Program-made: the position numbers and the translations under genes
Notes under the pieces: generated by a model
Told to the model about the DNA's origin: nothing
Seen by the model: only the letters and a program-made list of their open reading frames with translations
The model's database searches: none
NCBI RefSeq assembly: GCF_900090295.1
Contig: NZ_LT607753.1
Span: 1,488,001 to 1,552,000 of the forward strand
Direction: 5' to 3'
DNA length: 64,000 nt
Source: Micromonospora coxensis
Lineage (GTDB): Bacteria; Actinomycetota; Actinomycetes; Mycobacteriales; Micromonosporaceae
In this document: positions 18,710-29,188 of the stretch, piece after piece
Numbering within the stretch: the first letter of the stretch is position 1
How the letters are laid out: each line of letters begins with the position of its first letter

Positions 18710-19648
18710 GTGACAGCATCCGACCGGTTCCCGGTCTCCACCACCCTGCTGCGCCGCCTCGCGTACGCCTCGATCGTGGCGAACGTGGCCATCGTCGTGA
18801 CCGGTGGGGCCGTCCGGCTCACCGCCTCCGGCCTGGGTTGCCCGACCTGGCCCCGGTGCACCGACGCCTCGTACACCACCACGCCCGAGATGGGCGTGCA
18901 CGGGATGATCGAGTTCGGCAACCGGCTGCTCACCTTCGCCGTCGGGATCATCGCCCTCGCCGTGGTGGTGGCCGTGCTGCTGCACCGCCCGCGCCGGCGG
19001 GGCCTGCTGCCACTCGCCGTGGCGGTGCTGTTCGGCATCCCGGCGCAGGCGGTCATCGGCGGGATCACCGTGCTGACCAACCTGAACCCGTGGGTGGTCG
19101 GGCTGCACTTCCTCGCCTCGATGGTGGTGATCGCGGCCGCGTACGCGCTGTGGCGGCGGATCAAGGAGCCGGACGGCCCGACGGTGGCCGTGGTGCCCGG
19201 CCCGCTGCGTACCCTCGCGCTGGTCACCACCGTGGTCAGCGCCTCCGTGCTGGTGGTCGGGACGTGGGTGACCGGCAGCGGCCCGCACGCCGGCGACGGC
19301 GGCGCGGCCCGCAACGGCCTGGACCCGGAGCAGATCTCCCAGGTGCACGCCGACGGGGTGTTCCTGCTGATCGGGCTCTCGGTGGCGCTGATCTTCGCGT
19401 TCCGGGCGGTCGGCGCGACCGACGCCGCCCGGGCGGCCGGCGTGCTGGTGGCGGTGGAGCTGGGTCAGGGCGTGATCGGCTTCGTGCAGTACTTCACCGA
19501 CCTGCCCGCGCTGCTGGTCGGCGCGCACATGCTCGGCTCCTGCCTGGTGCTGCTGGCCACCCTGTCGGTGCTCTGGTCGACCCGCGAGCGCCGCCCGATC
19601 ACCTCCATCCCCACCCCCACCCCCGACCGCGTCACCGCCGCCGCCTGA
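18710..19648 (+). CDS. ctaA: Haem A synthase (CtaA/COX15 family)
   Basis: 312 aa, eight predicted transmembrane helices. It oxidises the C8 methyl of haem O to give haem A for aa3-type cytochrome oxidase. Markers: VTGGAVRLTASGLGCPTWPRC near the N-terminus (the Cys pair of the CtaA extracytoplasmic loop), EFGNRLLT (His/Glu-bearing helix), GLHFLASM, ISQVHADGVF and VGAHMLGS, where the His residues are candidate haem ligands. The gene for its partner CtaB lies 2 kb away on the other strand. The C-terminal tail is Pro/Thr-rich. Confidence 0.93.
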   Translation: MTASDRFPVSTTLLRRLAYASIVANVAIVVTGGAVRLTASGLGCPTWPRCTDASYTTTPEMGVHGMIEFGNRLLTFAVGIIALAVVVAVLLHRPRRRGLLPLAVAVLFGIPAQAVIGGITVLTNLNPWVVGLHFLASMVVIAAAYALWRRIKEPDGPTVAVVPGPLRTLALVTTVVSASVLVVGTWVTGSGPHAGDGGAARNGLDPEQISQVHADGVFLLIGLSVALIFAFRAVGATDAARAAGVLVAVELGQGVIGFVQYFTDLPALLVGAHMLGSCLVLLATLSVLWSTRERRPITSIPTPTPDRVTAAA

Positions 19649-19662
19649 CGGCCGGCTGCGCG

Positions 19663-19724
19663 CGCCGTTTGCGGTGTGTCGCGGTGTCCGGAGTCCGGGA
19701 TACCGCGACACGCCGCGAACGGCG
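19663..19724. repeat. Long intergenic palindrome, copy 1 of a dispersed element
   Basis: A 29-30-nt stem: 19663-19691 pairs with 19695-19724 around the loop AGT, with a few mismatches that mostly become G-U pairs in RNA. It lies just after the ctaA stop and before the convergent ATP-grasp stop, so it can act as a terminator. Its core GCGGTGTGTCGCGGTGTC (19671-19688) recurs at 57033-57050 with one change. Confidence 0.8.
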
Positions 19725-19775
19725 TCGGTCGCCACGACAGGGCGGGCGCGTCCGCCGTCGGGTGCGGTGGTGGGG

Positions 19776-20711
19776 TCAGGGTGCCCGGTGGGGCAGGTGG
19801 GTCCGGATCGCGTCGGCGAGGCGCTCGGGGGCGCCGTCGGCGTACCCGAGGAACAGGGACGGCTCGGTCAGCTCCAGCTCCACCAGGACGGGTGAGCCGT
19901 CCGCGCCGGGGATGAGGTCCACCCGGGCGTAGAGCAGCCGCTGCGCCCCGCCGGGGACCGCCGCCAGGACCCGCTCGGCGACGGCCAGCTGCTCCGGCGT
20001 CGCGGTCCGGGCGGTGATCTCCTCGGGCTTGTAGAGCCCCTCCACGCCGAGGTCCGGGCCGTCCAGCATCGGACCCTTGCGGATCGCGTGGCTGTACGCC
20101 GGCCCGTGCGGGCCGGCCAGGAAGAGCAGCGCCGTCTCCCCCGCCGTGTCCACCGCGCTCAGGTACGGCTGGACCATGGTGACCCGGCCGGCGGCGGAGA
20201 GCCGCCGCACGTGGGCCACGGCCAGCTCCCGGTGCTCCGGGTCGGCCAGGTCGTAGCGGCCGGTGTCCTGACTGCCGGCGCTGACCGCGGGCTTGATCAC
20301 GTACTCGCCGGAGTCGGCGGGCGGCGTCCACTCCTGCCCGGGCTCGACCCAGCCGGTCGGCACGGTCGGCACCCCGGCGGCGGCCAGCTCGCCGAGGTAG
20401 CGCTTGTCGGTGTTCCAGCGCACCACGTCGGCCGGGTTGGCCAGCTGGGGCACGCTCTCGGCCCAGGCCACGAACTCGTCGCGGCGCAGCGCGTAGTCCC
20501 AGGGCGAGCGGAGCACGGCCAGGTCGTAGGTGGCCCAGTCGACGTCCGGGTCGTCCCAGACGGCGGCCTCGGCGGTGACGCCGTGGGCGGCCAGCGGGGC
20601 GAGCACGAGCCGGTCGTCGGGGTCGAGGTCGGCGAGCCGGTCGCAGGTGACGAGAGCGACCCGGGGTTCCCCCCGGGTCGACTGGTGGTGGTGGGTCAAG
20701 TTGTCCGTCAA
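19776..20711 (-). CDS. ATP-grasp family ligase-like protein
   Basis: About 311 aa. It begins with a pre-ATP-grasp Rossmann-like half (VALVTCDRLADLDPDDRLV, then LAVLRSPWDYALR) followed by an ATP-grasp fold: YVIKPAVSAGSQDTGRY (ATP-binding Lys and Gly loop), VTMVQPYLSAV and LLYARVDLIPG...VLVELELTEPSLFL (Mg-binding Asp/Glu). The family resembles glutathione-synthetase-like ligases; the substrate is unknown. No ATG or GTG lies near the domain start. TTG 20711, overlapping the upstream stop as TTGA, or TTG 20699 must be used. An 8-bp hairpin lies at the beginning of the coding region (about 20659-20678). Confidence 0.75.
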   Translation of the reverse strand: MTDNLTHHHQSTRGEPRVALVTCDRLADLDPDDRLVLAPLAAHGVTAEAAVWDDPDVDWATYDLAVLRSPWDYALRRDEFVAWAESVPQLANPADVVRWNTDKRYLGELAAAGVPTVPTGWVEPGQEWTPPADSGEYVIKPAVSAGSQDTGRYDLADPEHRELAVAHVRRLSAAGRVTMVQPYLSAVDTAGETALLFLAGPHGPAYSHAIRKGPMLDGPDLGVEGLYKPEEITARTATPEQLAVAERVLAAVPGGAQRLLYARVDLIPGADGSPVLVELELTEPSLFLGYADGAPERLADAIRTHLPHRAP

Positions 20712-21040
20712 CGGGCCATCGTGCGCCGGGCCATCGACCGCCAGAGGTCGTTGCTCGGGCGCATCTGGTCCATGAGCTCGCGCTCCCAGGCGTTCTCGAC
20801 GGTGACTCCCGCCTTCGCGCACGCCTGGCGTGCGACGACGGTGTCGTCCGCGAACTGGTCGGCCCACGCGCCGTCCTCGCCGACGAGGACGATCCGCGCG
20901 CCACGCTTGCCGACGTACTCGATGACCGCCTTCGCGCCGCCGTGCCCGGCGGCGAACGACTTGATGCCGGAGACCAGGCCGTTGGGGGCCTGCTCCGCGG
21001 TCTGCTCAGCCGTCAGCGTCGTATCGGAACCATCTGCCAT
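20708..21040 (-). CDS. Conserved small protein of unknown function
   Basis: 110 aa from ATG 21040, preferred over the longer frame because upstream codons are poor in actinobacterial bias. No signal peptide or membrane helix. The centre, AVIEYVGKRGARIVLVGEDGAWADQFAD, looks like a small alpha/beta unit, and the C-terminus ENAWERELMDQMRPSNDLWRSM is helical. I do not recognise the family. It overlaps the ATP-grasp gene by 4 nt, so the two are likely cotranslated. Confidence 0.65.
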   Translation of the reverse strand: MADGSDTTLTAEQTAEQAPNGLVSGIKSFAAGHGGAKAVIEYVGKRGARIVLVGEDGAWADQFADDTVVARQACAKAGVTVENAWERELMDQMRPSNDLWRSMARRTMAR

Positions 21041-21102
21041 GACGCGAAGCCTAAGCAGACATCCACCCGTTGGTGCGAGAACGATGAACCTTTTGTGATG
21101 CC

Positions 21103-21138
21103 AATTACCTACGGGTTTAAGGAAGACCACAGGTAATT
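21103..21138. promoter_or_regulatory. 8-bp inverted repeat in an AT-rich upstream region
   Basis: AATTACCT (21103-21110) and AGGTAATT (21131-21138) are perfect inverted copies 20 bp apart, about 63-98 bp upstream of the small unknown gene. The surrounding 100 bp are much more AT-rich than the rest of the window. The spacing suits a dimeric regulator bound to two half-sites, or a hairpin in the leader RNA. Confidence 0.5.
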
Positions 21139-21329
21139 CGCCCGTACATGTCGGAAAGAGTAGGACAAACCAGGCGGCCCGGATCGCCCCATTGCGTCCA
21201 ACTTGAGTCGGCCTGACTCAGCCCGGAAAAAGATTCCGAAATTGACGTCGAGCGAGGTCGCCGGCGTGACGCACGGCACGCCGGGCGGCCGGGATGTGAC
21301 ACCCGTACGCCGCCGATGGCGTGCGGTCG

Positions 21330-22289
21330 TCAGATCAGCGCGTCGAGCGCGACGGCGGCGAAGAGGATCGTCAGGTAGGTGGTCGACCAGTGGAACAGCC
21401 GCATCGGCTTGACCGCCTCGCCCCGCCGCACCCGGCGGCACAGCTTGTGCGACTCGACCAGGAAGATGCCGCCCACGACGAGCGTCGGCACCCCGTAGAT
21501 CGGGCTCATCCCCATCGGCCAGAGCGCCAGCGAGGTCAGCACGGTGAGCCAGGCGAAGATCAGGATCTCGGCGTTGACCCGGCGGGCCGAGGCCACCACC
21601 GGCAGCATCGGGATGCCGGCCCGGGCGTAGTCGTCCTTGTACTTCATGGCCAGCGGGTAGAAGTGCGGCATCTGCCAGAAGAAGACCACCGCGAAGAGCG
21701 CCCACGCCTGCGGCGCGAGCGAGCCGGTGACCGCCGCCCAGCCGATCAGCACCGGCGCCGCCCCGCAGGCCCCGCCCCAGAACGTGTTCGCCGTCGTGGT
21801 GCGCTTGAGCCAGAGCGTGTAGACGAGGTCGTAGTAGGCGATCGCGGCCACGGTCAGCGCGGCCGCCAGCAGGTTGGTGAACGCCAGCATCAGCGCCGTC
21901 GACACCATCGCCAGCACCAGGCCGAAGATCAGCGCGTTGCGCGGCGACACGGTGTGCGCCGGCAGCGGACGGCGCTTGGTGCGCCGCATCAACTGGTCGA
22001 TGTCCCGGTCGATGTAGCAGTTGAGCACGCTCGCCGCGCCGGCGGCGAGCGAGCCGCCGACCAGCACCACCGCCACCAGCCAGAGCGACGGCATGCCGCC
22101 GTCGGCGAGCATCATCGCCGGCACCGTCGTCACCAGCAGCAGCTCGACGATCCGCGGCTTGGTCAGGGCCACGTACGCGGCGACGACCGCCCGGACGTCG
22201 CGGCGCGGTGTCGCCGACTCCTCGGCCACCGTGCGCACCGGCGGCTGCCCGGCAGAGTTGCTGACGGGGCGCTCGGTGATCATGCTCAC
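21330..22289 (-). CDS. ctaB: Protohaem IX farnesyltransferase (haem O synthase)
   Basis: 319 aa from GTG 22289. A UbiA-family prenyltransferase with about nine membrane helices that adds a farnesyl group to haem B to make haem O. The two Asp-rich prenyl-diphosphate motifs are [15 protein letters not shown] and [30 protein letters not shown] marks the N-terminus of the catalytic region. GTG 22289 is chosen because AGGTGG lies 6 nt before it; an ATG at 22283 is an alternative. It is divergent from tkt, with a 262-bp shared promoter region. Confidence 0.93.
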   Translation of the reverse strand: MSMITERPVSNSAGQPPVRTVAEESATPRRDVRAVVAAYVALTKPRIVELLLVTTVPAMMLADGGMPSLWLVAVVLVGGSLAAGAASVLNCYIDRDIDQLMRRTKRRPLPAHTVSPRNALIFGLVLAMVSTALMLAFTNLLAAALTVAAIAYYDLVYTLWLKRTTTANTFWGGACGAAPVLIGWAAVTGSLAPQAWALFAVVFFWQMPHFYPLAMKYKDDYARAGIPMLPVVASARRVNAEILIFAWLTVLTSLALWPMGMSPIYGVPTLVVGGIFLVESHKLCRRVRRGEAVKPMRLFHWSTTYLTILFAAVALDALI

Positions 22290-22502
22290 GGATTGCCACC
22301 TTCCGGCTTCGGCAGGGGGGATCGGGTCGGCCGGACCCGACTGGGCCCACACACCGCCCCACAGACTACGCGTCGTCGTTTTGGCTGCCCGGGCGACCCG
22401 ACAACGGTGCCAGCCGTCACACCTCCGACTGAACGGTCCCGACGCCCGACACGTACCCGTGGGCGTGCAGTGATCCCCGGGCGGACGTTTAGGGCCGCTC
22501 GA

Positions 22503-22508
22503 TAGGGT
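22503..22508 (+). promoter_or_regulatory. Putative -10 box of the tkt operon
   Basis: TAGGGT 43 bp before the tkt start. The implied leader of about 35 nt holds the GAGGAG ribosome site. A -35 box is not convincing. Confidence 0.35.
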
Positions 22509-22551
22509 CACTGGTGAGGGTTCCGCCCATCTGCCGAGGAGCACAACCATC

Positions 22552-24690
22552 GTGGCTGCCAACCGTCCCGAGCACCCCGCACTGAACTGGTCCGACCTCG
22601 ACCGCAGGGCCGTCGACACCGTCCGCGTGCTGGCCATGGACGCCGTGGAGAAATCCGGCAACGGTCACCCGGGCACCGCGATGAGCCTCGCGCCCGCGGC
22701 GTACCTGCTCTTCAACCGGGTGATGCGGCACAACCCGGCCGACCCGAACTGGCCCGGCCGGGACCGGTTCGTCCTCTCCGCCGGGCACTCCAGCCTGACG
22801 CTCTACATCCAGCTCTTCCTCTCCGGCTACCCGCTGAGCCTGGACGACCTCAAGTCGCTGCGGCAGTGGGGCTCGCTGACCCCGGGCCACCCCGAGCACG
22901 GGCACACCCCCGGCGTCGAGACCACCACCGGCCCGCTGGGCCAGGGCATGGGCAACGCGGTGGGCATGGCGATGGCGGCCCGCCGCGAGCGCGGCCTCTT
23001 CGACCCGGAGACCGAGCCCGGCGCGTCGGTCTTCGACCACGACATCTGGTGCATCGCCTCCGACGGCGACATCGAGGAGGGCATCAGCCACGAGGCCAGC
23101 GCCCTCGCCGGCCACCAGCAGCTGGGCAACCTCTGCGTGATCTACGACGACAACGAGATCTCGATCGAGGACGACACCCGCATCGCCAAGAGCGAGGACG
23201 TCGCGGCCCGCTACGAGGCGTACGGCTGGCACGTGCAGACCGTCGACTGGCGCGTCGGCGACGCCGACCAGGGCGACTACCACGAGGACGTCGAGGCGCT
23301 GTACCAGGCGCTGCTGGCCGCCAAGGCGGAGACCGACCGTCCCTCCTTCGTCGCGCTGCGCACCATCATCGGCTGGCCCGCGCCGAACAAGAAGAACACC
23401 GGCAAGATCCACGGTTCGGCGCTCGGCGCCGACGAGGTGGCCGCCACCAAGCAGATCCTCGGCTTCGACCCGCAGCAGAGCTTCCAGGTCGACGAGGAGG
23501 TCCTCGGGCACGCCCGCCAGGTGATGGGCCGGGGCGACGCCGCCCAGCGGGAGTGGCAGCAGGCCTTCGACGCCTGGGCCGGCGCCAACGCCGAGCGCAA
23601 GGCGCTCTACGACCGGATGGCCGGCCGGGTGCTGCCCGACGGCTGGACCGAGGCCCTGCCGACCTTCCCGGCCGACGCCAAGGGCGTGGCCACCCGGGCC
23701 GCCTCCGGCAAGGTGCTGGAGGCGCTCGCCCCGGTGCTGCCGGAGCTGTGGGGCGGCTCGGCCGACCTGGCGGAGAGCAACAACACCACCATGAAGGGTG
23801 AGCCGTCGTTCATCCCGGCCGCCCACGCCACCAAGGACTTCCCCGGCCACGAGTACGGCCGCACCCTGCACTTCGGCATCCGCGAGCACGCCATGGGCGC
23901 GATCCTCAACGGCATCGCCCTGCACGGCGGCACCCGCCCGTACGGCGGCACCTTCCTGGTGTTCAGCGACTACATGCGCCCCTCGGTGCGGCTCGCCGCG
24001 CTGATGAAGCTGCCGGTGGTCTACGTCTGGACGCACGACTCGATCGGCCTCGGCGAGGACGGCCCGACCCACCAGCCGGTGGAGCACCTGACCGCGCTGC
24101 GCGCCATCCCCGGCCTGGACGTGGTCCGCCCCGCCGACGCCAACGAGACCGCCTGGGCCTGGCGGCAGGCGCTGGAGCACACCGACCGGCCGACCGCCCT
24201 GGCGCTGAGCCGGCAGGCGCTGCCGACGTTGGACCGTACGCAGCTCGGCGGCGCCGAGGGGGTCGCCAAGGGCGGCTACGTGCTGGCCGAGGCGTCCAAC
24301 GGCAAGCCGCAGGTGATCATCATCGGCACCGGCTCCGAGGTGCAGCTCTGCCTCACCGCCCGGGAGCGGCTGGAGGCCGACGGCACCCCCACCCGGGTGG
24401 TCTCGATGCCCTGCCAGGAGTGGTTCTACGCGCAGGACGAGGCGTACCGGGAGTCGGTGCTGCCGCGCGGGGTAAAGGCTCGGGTGAGCGTGGAGGCGGG
24501 CATCTCGATGTCGTGGCGCGGTGTCGTCGGCGACCTCGGCGAGAGCGTGAGCCTGGAGCACTACGGGGCGAGCGCGCCGCACACCGTGCTCTTCGAGCAG
24601 TTCGGGTTCACCCCGGACCGGATCGTGGCGGCGGCTCACGCGTCGCTGGCCCGGGTGGGCGACATCACCGGTTTCACGACCGGCAACTGA
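22552..24690 (+). CDS. tkt: Transketolase
   Basis: 712 aa, slightly longer than usual. A thiamine-diphosphate enzyme of the non-oxidative pentose-phosphate pathway. The ThDP/Mg motif begins at [19 protein letters not shown] and ends at YDDNEISIE; the N-terminal [19 protein letters not shown] and [14 protein letters not shown] loops and the C-terminal domain [18 protein letters not shown] are all intact. GTG start with GAGGAG about 14 nt upstream. First gene of the tkt-tal-pgi-zwf-opcA-pgl operon. Confidence 0.96.
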   Translation: MAANRPEHPALNWSDLDRRAVDTVRVLAMDAVEKSGNGHPGTAMSLAPAAYLLFNRVMRHNPADPNWPGRDRFVLSAGHSSLTLYIQLFLSGYPLSLDDLKSLRQWGSLTPGHPEHGHTPGVETTTGPLGQGMGNAVGMAMAARRERGLFDPETEPGASVFDHDIWCIASDGDIEEGISHEASALAGHQQLGNLCVIYDDNEISIEDDTRIAKSEDVAARYEAYGWHVQTVDWRVGDADQGDYHEDVEALYQALLAAKAETDRPSFVALRTIIGWPAPNKKNTGKIHGSALGADEVAATKQILGFDPQQSFQVDEEVLGHARQVMGRGDAAQREWQQAFDAWAGANAERKALYDRMAGRVLPDGWTEALPTFPADAKGVATRAASGKVLEALAPVLPELWGGSADLAESNNTTMKGEPSFIPAAHATKDFPGHEYGRTLHFGIREHAMGAILNGIALHGGTRPYGGTFLVFSDYMRPSVRLAALMKLPVVYVWTHDSIGLGEDGPTHQPVEHLTALRAIPGLDVVRPADANETAWAWRQALEHTDRPTALALSRQALPTLDRTQLGGAEGVAKGGYVLAEASNGKPQVIIIGTGSEVQLCLTARERLEADGTPTRVVSMPCQEWFYAQDEAYRESVLPRGVKARVSVEAGISMSWRGVVGDLGESVSLEHYGASAPHTVLFEQFGFTPDRIVAAAHASLARVGDITGFTTGN

Positions 24691-24706
24691 GGGGAGCGTG
24701 GACGGC

Positions 24707-25888
24707 ATGACGACGGACAGGCTGGGCGAACTCACCGCCGCGGGCGTGGCGGTCTGGCTCGATGATCTCTCCCGGGTACGACTGAGCTCCGGCGGGCTGG
24801 ACCAGCTGCGCCGCGAGAAGCACGTGGCCGGGGTGACCACGAACCCGACCATCTTCGCCAAGGCGCTGAGCGACGCCGACGAGTACAACTGGCAGCTGCG
24901 GGACCTGGCCACCCGTGGTGTGGAGGTCGAAGAGGCCGTCCGCATGCTCACCACGTACGACGTGCGCTGGGCGTGCGACGTGATGCGCCCGTCGTACGAC
25001 GCCAGCCACGGCGTCGACGGCCGGGTCTCCATCGAGGTGGACCCCCGGCTGGCACACGAGACGGAGCGGACCGTCGCCGAGGCCAAGGCGCTGTGGTGGC
25101 TGGTCGACCGGCCGAACCTGTTCATCAAGATCCCGGCGACCGAGGCCGGCCTGCCGGCGATCACCGCGACCCTGGCCGAGGGGATCAGCGTGAACGTGAC
25201 GCTGATCTTCGGCCTGGACCGCTACTCGCAGGTGATGGAGGCGTTCCTCGCCGGCCTGGAGCAGGCGAAGGCGAACGGCCACGACCTGTCGAAGATCGGC
25301 TCGGTGGCGTCCTTCTTCGTCTCCCGGGTCGACAGCGAGGTCGACAAGCGGCTGGAGAAGATCGGCTCGGACGAGGCCAAGGCGCTGCGCGGCAAGGCCG
25401 CCATCGCCAACGCCCAGCTCGCCTACGAGCGCTACGGCCAGGTCTTCTCCTCCGACCGCTGGCAGGCCCTGGCCGACGCGGGGGCCCACCCGCAACGGCC
25501 GCTGTGGGCGTCGACCTCGACGAAGAACCCGGACTACCGGGACGTGATCTACGTCGAGGAGCTGATCGCCCCCGGCACGGTCAACACCATGCCGGAGCCG
25601 GTCGTGCACGCGTACGCCGACCACGGCGAGACCCGGGGCGACACCATCACCGGCTCGTACGACGCGGCGCGCACCGTCTTCACCGACCTGGAGTCGGTCG
25701 GGGTGGACATGTCCGACGTGATCGCCACCCTGGAGCGCGAGGGTGTGGAGAAGTTCGAGGCCAGCTGGCTGGAACTGCTCGACGGGGTGACGAAGTCGCT
25801 GGCCGAGGCGGCGAAGGGCGCCGGGCGGCCGAACCGGGCCGCCAAGGGCAACGCGCAGGCCGCCGAGCAGGCCGGGGGCAACGCGTGA
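24707..25888 (+). CDS. tal: Transaldolase
   Basis: 393 aa, the long actinobacterial type. It transfers a dihydroxyacetone unit between sugar phosphates. The Schiff-base lysine is in [17 protein letters not shown]; other markers are [15 protein letters not shown] at the N-terminus, [19 protein letters not shown] and [19 protein letters not shown] 24707 is preferred over the in-frame GTG 24698 because GGGGAG lies about 10 nt upstream of the ATG but abuts the GTG. It follows tkt by 16 bp. Confidence 0.95.
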   Translation: MTTDRLGELTAAGVAVWLDDLSRVRLSSGGLDQLRREKHVAGVTTNPTIFAKALSDADEYNWQLRDLATRGVEVEEAVRMLTTYDVRWACDVMRPSYDASHGVDGRVSIEVDPRLAHETERTVAEAKALWWLVDRPNLFIKIPATEAGLPAITATLAEGISVNVTLIFGLDRYSQVMEAFLAGLEQAKANGHDLSKIGSVASFFVSRVDSEVDKRLEKIGSDEAKALRGKAAIANAQLAYERYGQVFSSDRWQALADAGAHPQRPLWASTSTKNPDYRDVIYVEELIAPGTVNTMPEPVVHAYADHGETRGDTITGSYDAARTVFTDLESVGVDMSDVIATLEREGVEKFEASWLELLDGVTKSLAEAAKGAGRPNRAAKGNAQAAEQAGGNA

Positions 25889-25902
25889 CGTTGGGCGTCG
25901 GA

Positions 25903-25931
25903 CGCGCCGCGGGGTTCCGCCCCGCGGCGCG
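25903..25931 (+). terminator. Intercistronic hairpin between tal and pgi-like gene
   Basis: A perfect 12-bp stem, CGCGCCGCGGGG (25903-25914) with 25920-25931, loop TTCCG. It lies within an operon, 15 bp after the tal stop and 32 bp before the next start, so it may attenuate transcription or stabilise the upstream mRNA. No U-tract follows. Confidence 0.65.
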
Positions 25932-25963
25932 CCTCGCCGTCGTCCGCCCGGCCCGGTGGCCAG

Positions 25964-27577
25964 ATGAGTGACCTGACGGCCGACCCGGCCGTCGTGGCCG
26001 GCGGGCTGGCCGTGCACGGCGCGGACGCGGTCGACGGCGCCACCCGCCTGCGGGAGGAACTGGTCGGCCGGGGCCTGCCGGCGCGGCTGGCCGCCGAAGC
26101 TCCCTCGCGGTGGGGGCCGGACGCCGAGCCGGCGGCACGCCCGGGCCGACGGGACGCCCACCGGCGCAGCCGGGAGCTGCTCCCCCAGCTCGCCGAGCTG
26201 GCGGCGGAACTGGAGGACCTGGACCACGTGGTGCTCGCCGGCGCGGACGGCGTGACGGCGGCCGCCGAGACCATCGCCCGCACCCTGGGCCGGCCGTTGA
26301 CCGTGCTCGACAGCACCGACCCGGGACGGGTCCGGGCGGTGCTGGCCGACCGGCTGGAGCGCACCGTGGTGGTGCTCGCCGGCACCTCCGACGCCACCGT
26401 GGAGACCGACAGCCACCGGCGGGCGTACTGGCAGGCGTTCCTGGACGCCGGGATGGGCGAGGCCGAGGCGGCCCGGCACTTCGTGGTGGTGACCGCCCCC
26501 GGCTCGCCGCTGGAGGCGGTCGCCGACGAGATGGGCGTGGTGGTGCTGCCCGCCGACCCGCAGGTGGCCGGCCGGGTCCCGGCGCTGACCGCCTTCGGCC
26601 TGGTCCCGGCCGCGCTGGCCGGGGCCGAGGTGACCGCCCTGCTCGACGACGCCGAGGCGTTCTCGGCGTCGCTGGGCCGCGACGCGGACGATCCGGCCCT
26701 GGCGCTGGGCGCGGCGCTCGGCGCGGCGGCCACCGGCGGCCGGGGCGCCGTCGCCCTGGTCGGCGACGGCACCGGCCTCGACGGCCTGGGCGACTGGGTC
26801 GCCCGGTTGCTGGCCGTCTCGACCGGCGGGGCCGTCCTGCCGGTGGTCGTGGAGACGCCCACGGCGCCCGGTGTCACCGGGCCGGACGTGCTGACCGTCA
26901 GCTACGGCGGCGCCCTGGCCGCCGGTGACGTGCCCGGCGGCGGGTGCGCGCCGCACGTGGCGGTGAACGGCCCGCTGGGCGCGCACTTCCTCGCCTGGGA
27001 GTACGCCACCGCGGTCGCCGCGACGGTGCTCGGCGTCGACCCGCTCGACCGGCCGGACGACGCCGCGAGCACGGCGCACACCCGGCGGTTCCTGGAGTCC
27101 GGCCCGCCGGCACAGGCGCCGTCGCACACCGAGGGCGCCATCGAGGTGTACGCCCCGCCGGGCTCCCCCGCCGACCTCGACGGCGCGCTGCGGCACCTGC
27201 TCGACGGGGTGGACGACGCGGGTCACCTCGCGGTGACGGCGTACCTGGACCGGGTCGCCGACGCCGACACGGCGCGACTGCGACCGCTGCTGGCCGAGGC
27301 GCTGCGCCGCCCGGTCACCTTCGGCTGGGGCGCCGCCGGAGAGCACCACCGAGCCGGCCGGCCCGCCGGCAGCTATCTTCAGCTCACCGGAGCGGTGGAC
27401 GGTGATCTGCCGGTGCCCGGTCGGCCGTACTCCTTCGGACAGCTCCAGGCGGCGCAGGCCGCCGGGGACCGGCAGGCGCAGGCCGACCGGGGCCGGCCGG
27501 TGCTGCGGCTGCACCTGACCGACAGGGCGGCCGGGCTGGCCCAGCTGCGGGATGCGATCGGACGATGGCGGGCGTGA
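25964..27577 (+). CDS. Phosphoglucose-isomerase homologue with degraded active-site motifs
   Basis: 537 aa, near the usual length for this SIS-type isomerase. The fold is recognisable from [18 protein letters not shown] (141 region), [17 protein letters not shown] (204-220) and [20 protein letters not shown] near the C-terminus. Four functional motifs are altered against what I know of the family: the GMGGSSL-type loop is [10 protein letters not shown] (91-100); the phosphate loop SKSGST is GTSDAT (140-145); GGR(F/Y)S is AGRVP (202-206); and the C-terminal HSTGQxHKGG segment is shortened to [11 protein letters not shown] (about 459-469), removing the Lys. It probably lacks normal isomerase activity, or has changed role. 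It starts 75 bp after tal. Confidence 0.75.
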   Translation: MSDLTADPAVVAGGLAVHGADAVDGATRLREELVGRGLPARLAAEAPSRWGPDAEPAARPGRRDAHRRSRELLPQLAELAAELEDLDHVVLAGADGVTAAAETIARTLGRPLTVLDSTDPGRVRAVLADRLERTVVVLAGTSDATVETDSHRRAYWQAFLDAGMGEAEAARHFVVVTAPGSPLEAVADEMGVVVLPADPQVAGRVPALTAFGLVPAALAGAEVTALLDDAEAFSASLGRDADDPALALGAALGAAATGGRGAVALVGDGTGLDGLGDWVARLLAVSTGGAVLPVVVETPTAPGVTGPDVLTVSYGGALAAGDVPGGGCAPHVAVNGPLGAHFLAWEYATAVAATVLGVDPLDRPDDAASTAHTRRFLESGPPAQAPSHTEGAIEVYAPPGSPADLDGALRHLLDGVDDAGHLAVTAYLDRVADADTARLRPLLAEALRRPVTFGWGAAGEHHRAGRPAGSYLQLTGAVDGDLPVPGRPYSFGQLQAAQAAGDRQAQADRGRPVLRLHLTDRAAGLAQLRDAIGRWRA

Positions 27578-27615
27578 CGATGGACGACATGGACCAGACC
27601 GAGCAAGGAGGCGGC

Positions 27616-29130
27616 GTGAATCCGCTGCGCGACGCGCAGGACCGACGACTGCCCCGGATCCCGGAGCCGTGCGCTCTGGTGATCTTCGGGGTGACCGGCG
27701 ACCTGGCGCGCAAGAAGTTGCTGCCGGCGGTCTACGACCTGGCCAACCGGGGACTGCTGCCCCCCGGGTTCGTGGTCCTGGGCTTCGCCCGGCGGGACTG
27801 GGGTGACGGCGACTTCGAGTCGCTGGCCCACGAGGCGGCGAAGAAGCACGCCCGCACGCCGTGGCGGGAGGAGGTGTGGTCGCGGCTGGCCGGCAACATC
27901 AAGTTCGTCGGCGGCTCGTTCGACGACGACGCGGCCTTCGACCAGCTCGCCCGGACCTTGGACGACCTGCGCGGCAGCCACGGCATCCACGGCAACGCCG
28001 CCTTCTACTTCTCCATCCCCCCGGCGGCCTTCCCGGTGGTGCTCAAGCAGCTCGCCCGCACCGGCATGGCGGACAACGAGAAGTGCGGCGGCTGGCGCCG
28101 GGTGGTGGTGGAGAAGCCGTTCGGGCACGACCTGCCCTCGGCCAAGGAGCTCAACGACCTGGTCGACGACGTCTTCACCCGCCAGGACGTCTTCCGCATC
28201 GACCACTACCTCGGCAAGGAGACGGTCCAGAACATCCTCGCCCTGCGGTTCGCCAACAACCTCTTCGAGCCGCTGTGGAACTCCAAGTACGTCGACTCGG
28301 TGCAGATCACCATGGCCGAGGACGTCGGCATCGGCACCCGGGCCGGGTTCTACGACTCGGTCGGCACCGCCCGTGACGTGCTCCAGAACCACCTGCTCCA
28401 GCTGCTCGCCCTGGTGGCGATGGAGGAGCCGACCAGCTTCGACGCCGACGAGATCCGGGCCGAGAAGCTGAAGGTGCTCAAGGCCATCACCCTGCCGAAG
28501 GACATCTCCCGGGGCACCGTGCGCGGGCAGTACCTGCCCGGCTGGGTCGGTGGTGAGCGGGCCGTCGGCTACCTGGACGAGGAGGGGGTGCCGGCGGACT
28601 CCACCACCGAGACGTACGTCGCCGTCGAGCTGGGCATCCAGAACCGCCGCTGGGCGGGGGTGCCGTTCTACATCCGCGCCGGCAAGCGGCTGCCGCGCCG
28701 GGTGACCGAGGTGGCCGTCATGTTCAAGAAGGCGCCCCACCTGCCCTTCAACCCGGCCGACATGGAGTCGCTGGGCCCCAACCAGCTGGTCATCCGGGTG
28801 CAGCCGGACGAGGGCGTGGTGCTGAAGTTCGGCTCCAAGGTGCCGGGCACCACGATGGAGGTCCGCGACATCGCGATGGACTTCCAGTACGGCGAGGCGT
28901 TCACCGAGAGCAGCCCCGAGGCGTACGAGCGGCTGGTGCTGGACGTGCTGATCGGCGACCGGACCCTCTTCCCGGACGCCGCCGAGGTCGAGCAGAGCTG
29001 GGCGGTGGTGGACCCGCTGGAGCACGCCTGGGCGGGCACGAAGCCGGAGCCGTACCGGGCCGGCGAGTGGGGGCCGCGGGCGGCCGACGAGATGCTGGCC
29101 CGCGAGGGCCGCGCCTGGCGGCGGGCGTGA
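27616..29130 (+). CDS. zwf: Glucose-6-phosphate 1-dehydrogenase
   Basis: 504 aa. Makes 6-phosphogluconolactone and NADPH. The dinucleotide fold is [19 protein letters not shown] (about residues 23-41), the catalytic site is [19 protein letters not shown] with the base His, and [15 protein letters not shown] holds the conserved Lys-Pro. GTG 27616 is chosen because AAGGAGG ends 5 nt before it; the open frame extends to 27565, overlapping the pgi-like stop. The next gene, opcA, encodes its activator. Confidence 0.96.
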   Translation: MNPLRDAQDRRLPRIPEPCALVIFGVTGDLARKKLLPAVYDLANRGLLPPGFVVLGFARRDWGDGDFESLAHEAAKKHARTPWREEVWSRLAGNIKFVGGSFDDDAAFDQLARTLDDLRGSHGIHGNAAFYFSIPPAAFPVVLKQLARTGMADNEKCGGWRRVVVEKPFGHDLPSAKELNDLVDDVFTRQDVFRIDHYLGKETVQNILALRFANNLFEPLWNSKYVDSVQITMAEDVGIGTRAGFYDSVGTARDVLQNHLLQLLALVAMEEPTSFDADEIRAEKLKVLKAITLPKDISRGTVRGQYLPGWVGGERAVGYLDEEGVPADSTTETYVAVELGIQNRRWAGVPFYIRAGKRLPRRVTEVAVMFKKAPHLPFNPADMESLGPNQLVIRVQPDEGVVLKFGSKVPGTTMEVRDIAMDFQYGEAFTESSPEAYERLVLDVLIGDRTLFPDAAEVEQSWAVVDPLEHAWAGTKPEPYRAGEWGPRAADEMLAREGRAWRRA

Positions 29131-29188
29131 GCGCCCACCGCCGGACGGCGGGCGTGGAGAGTCGAAGCGAGCGGACCGGGAGGTGCCA

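Noticed and set aside
24674..27514. 946-aa minus-strand ORF over tal and pgi
   Set aside because: Opposite strand of two strong genes, no ribosome site, and compositional shadow features.
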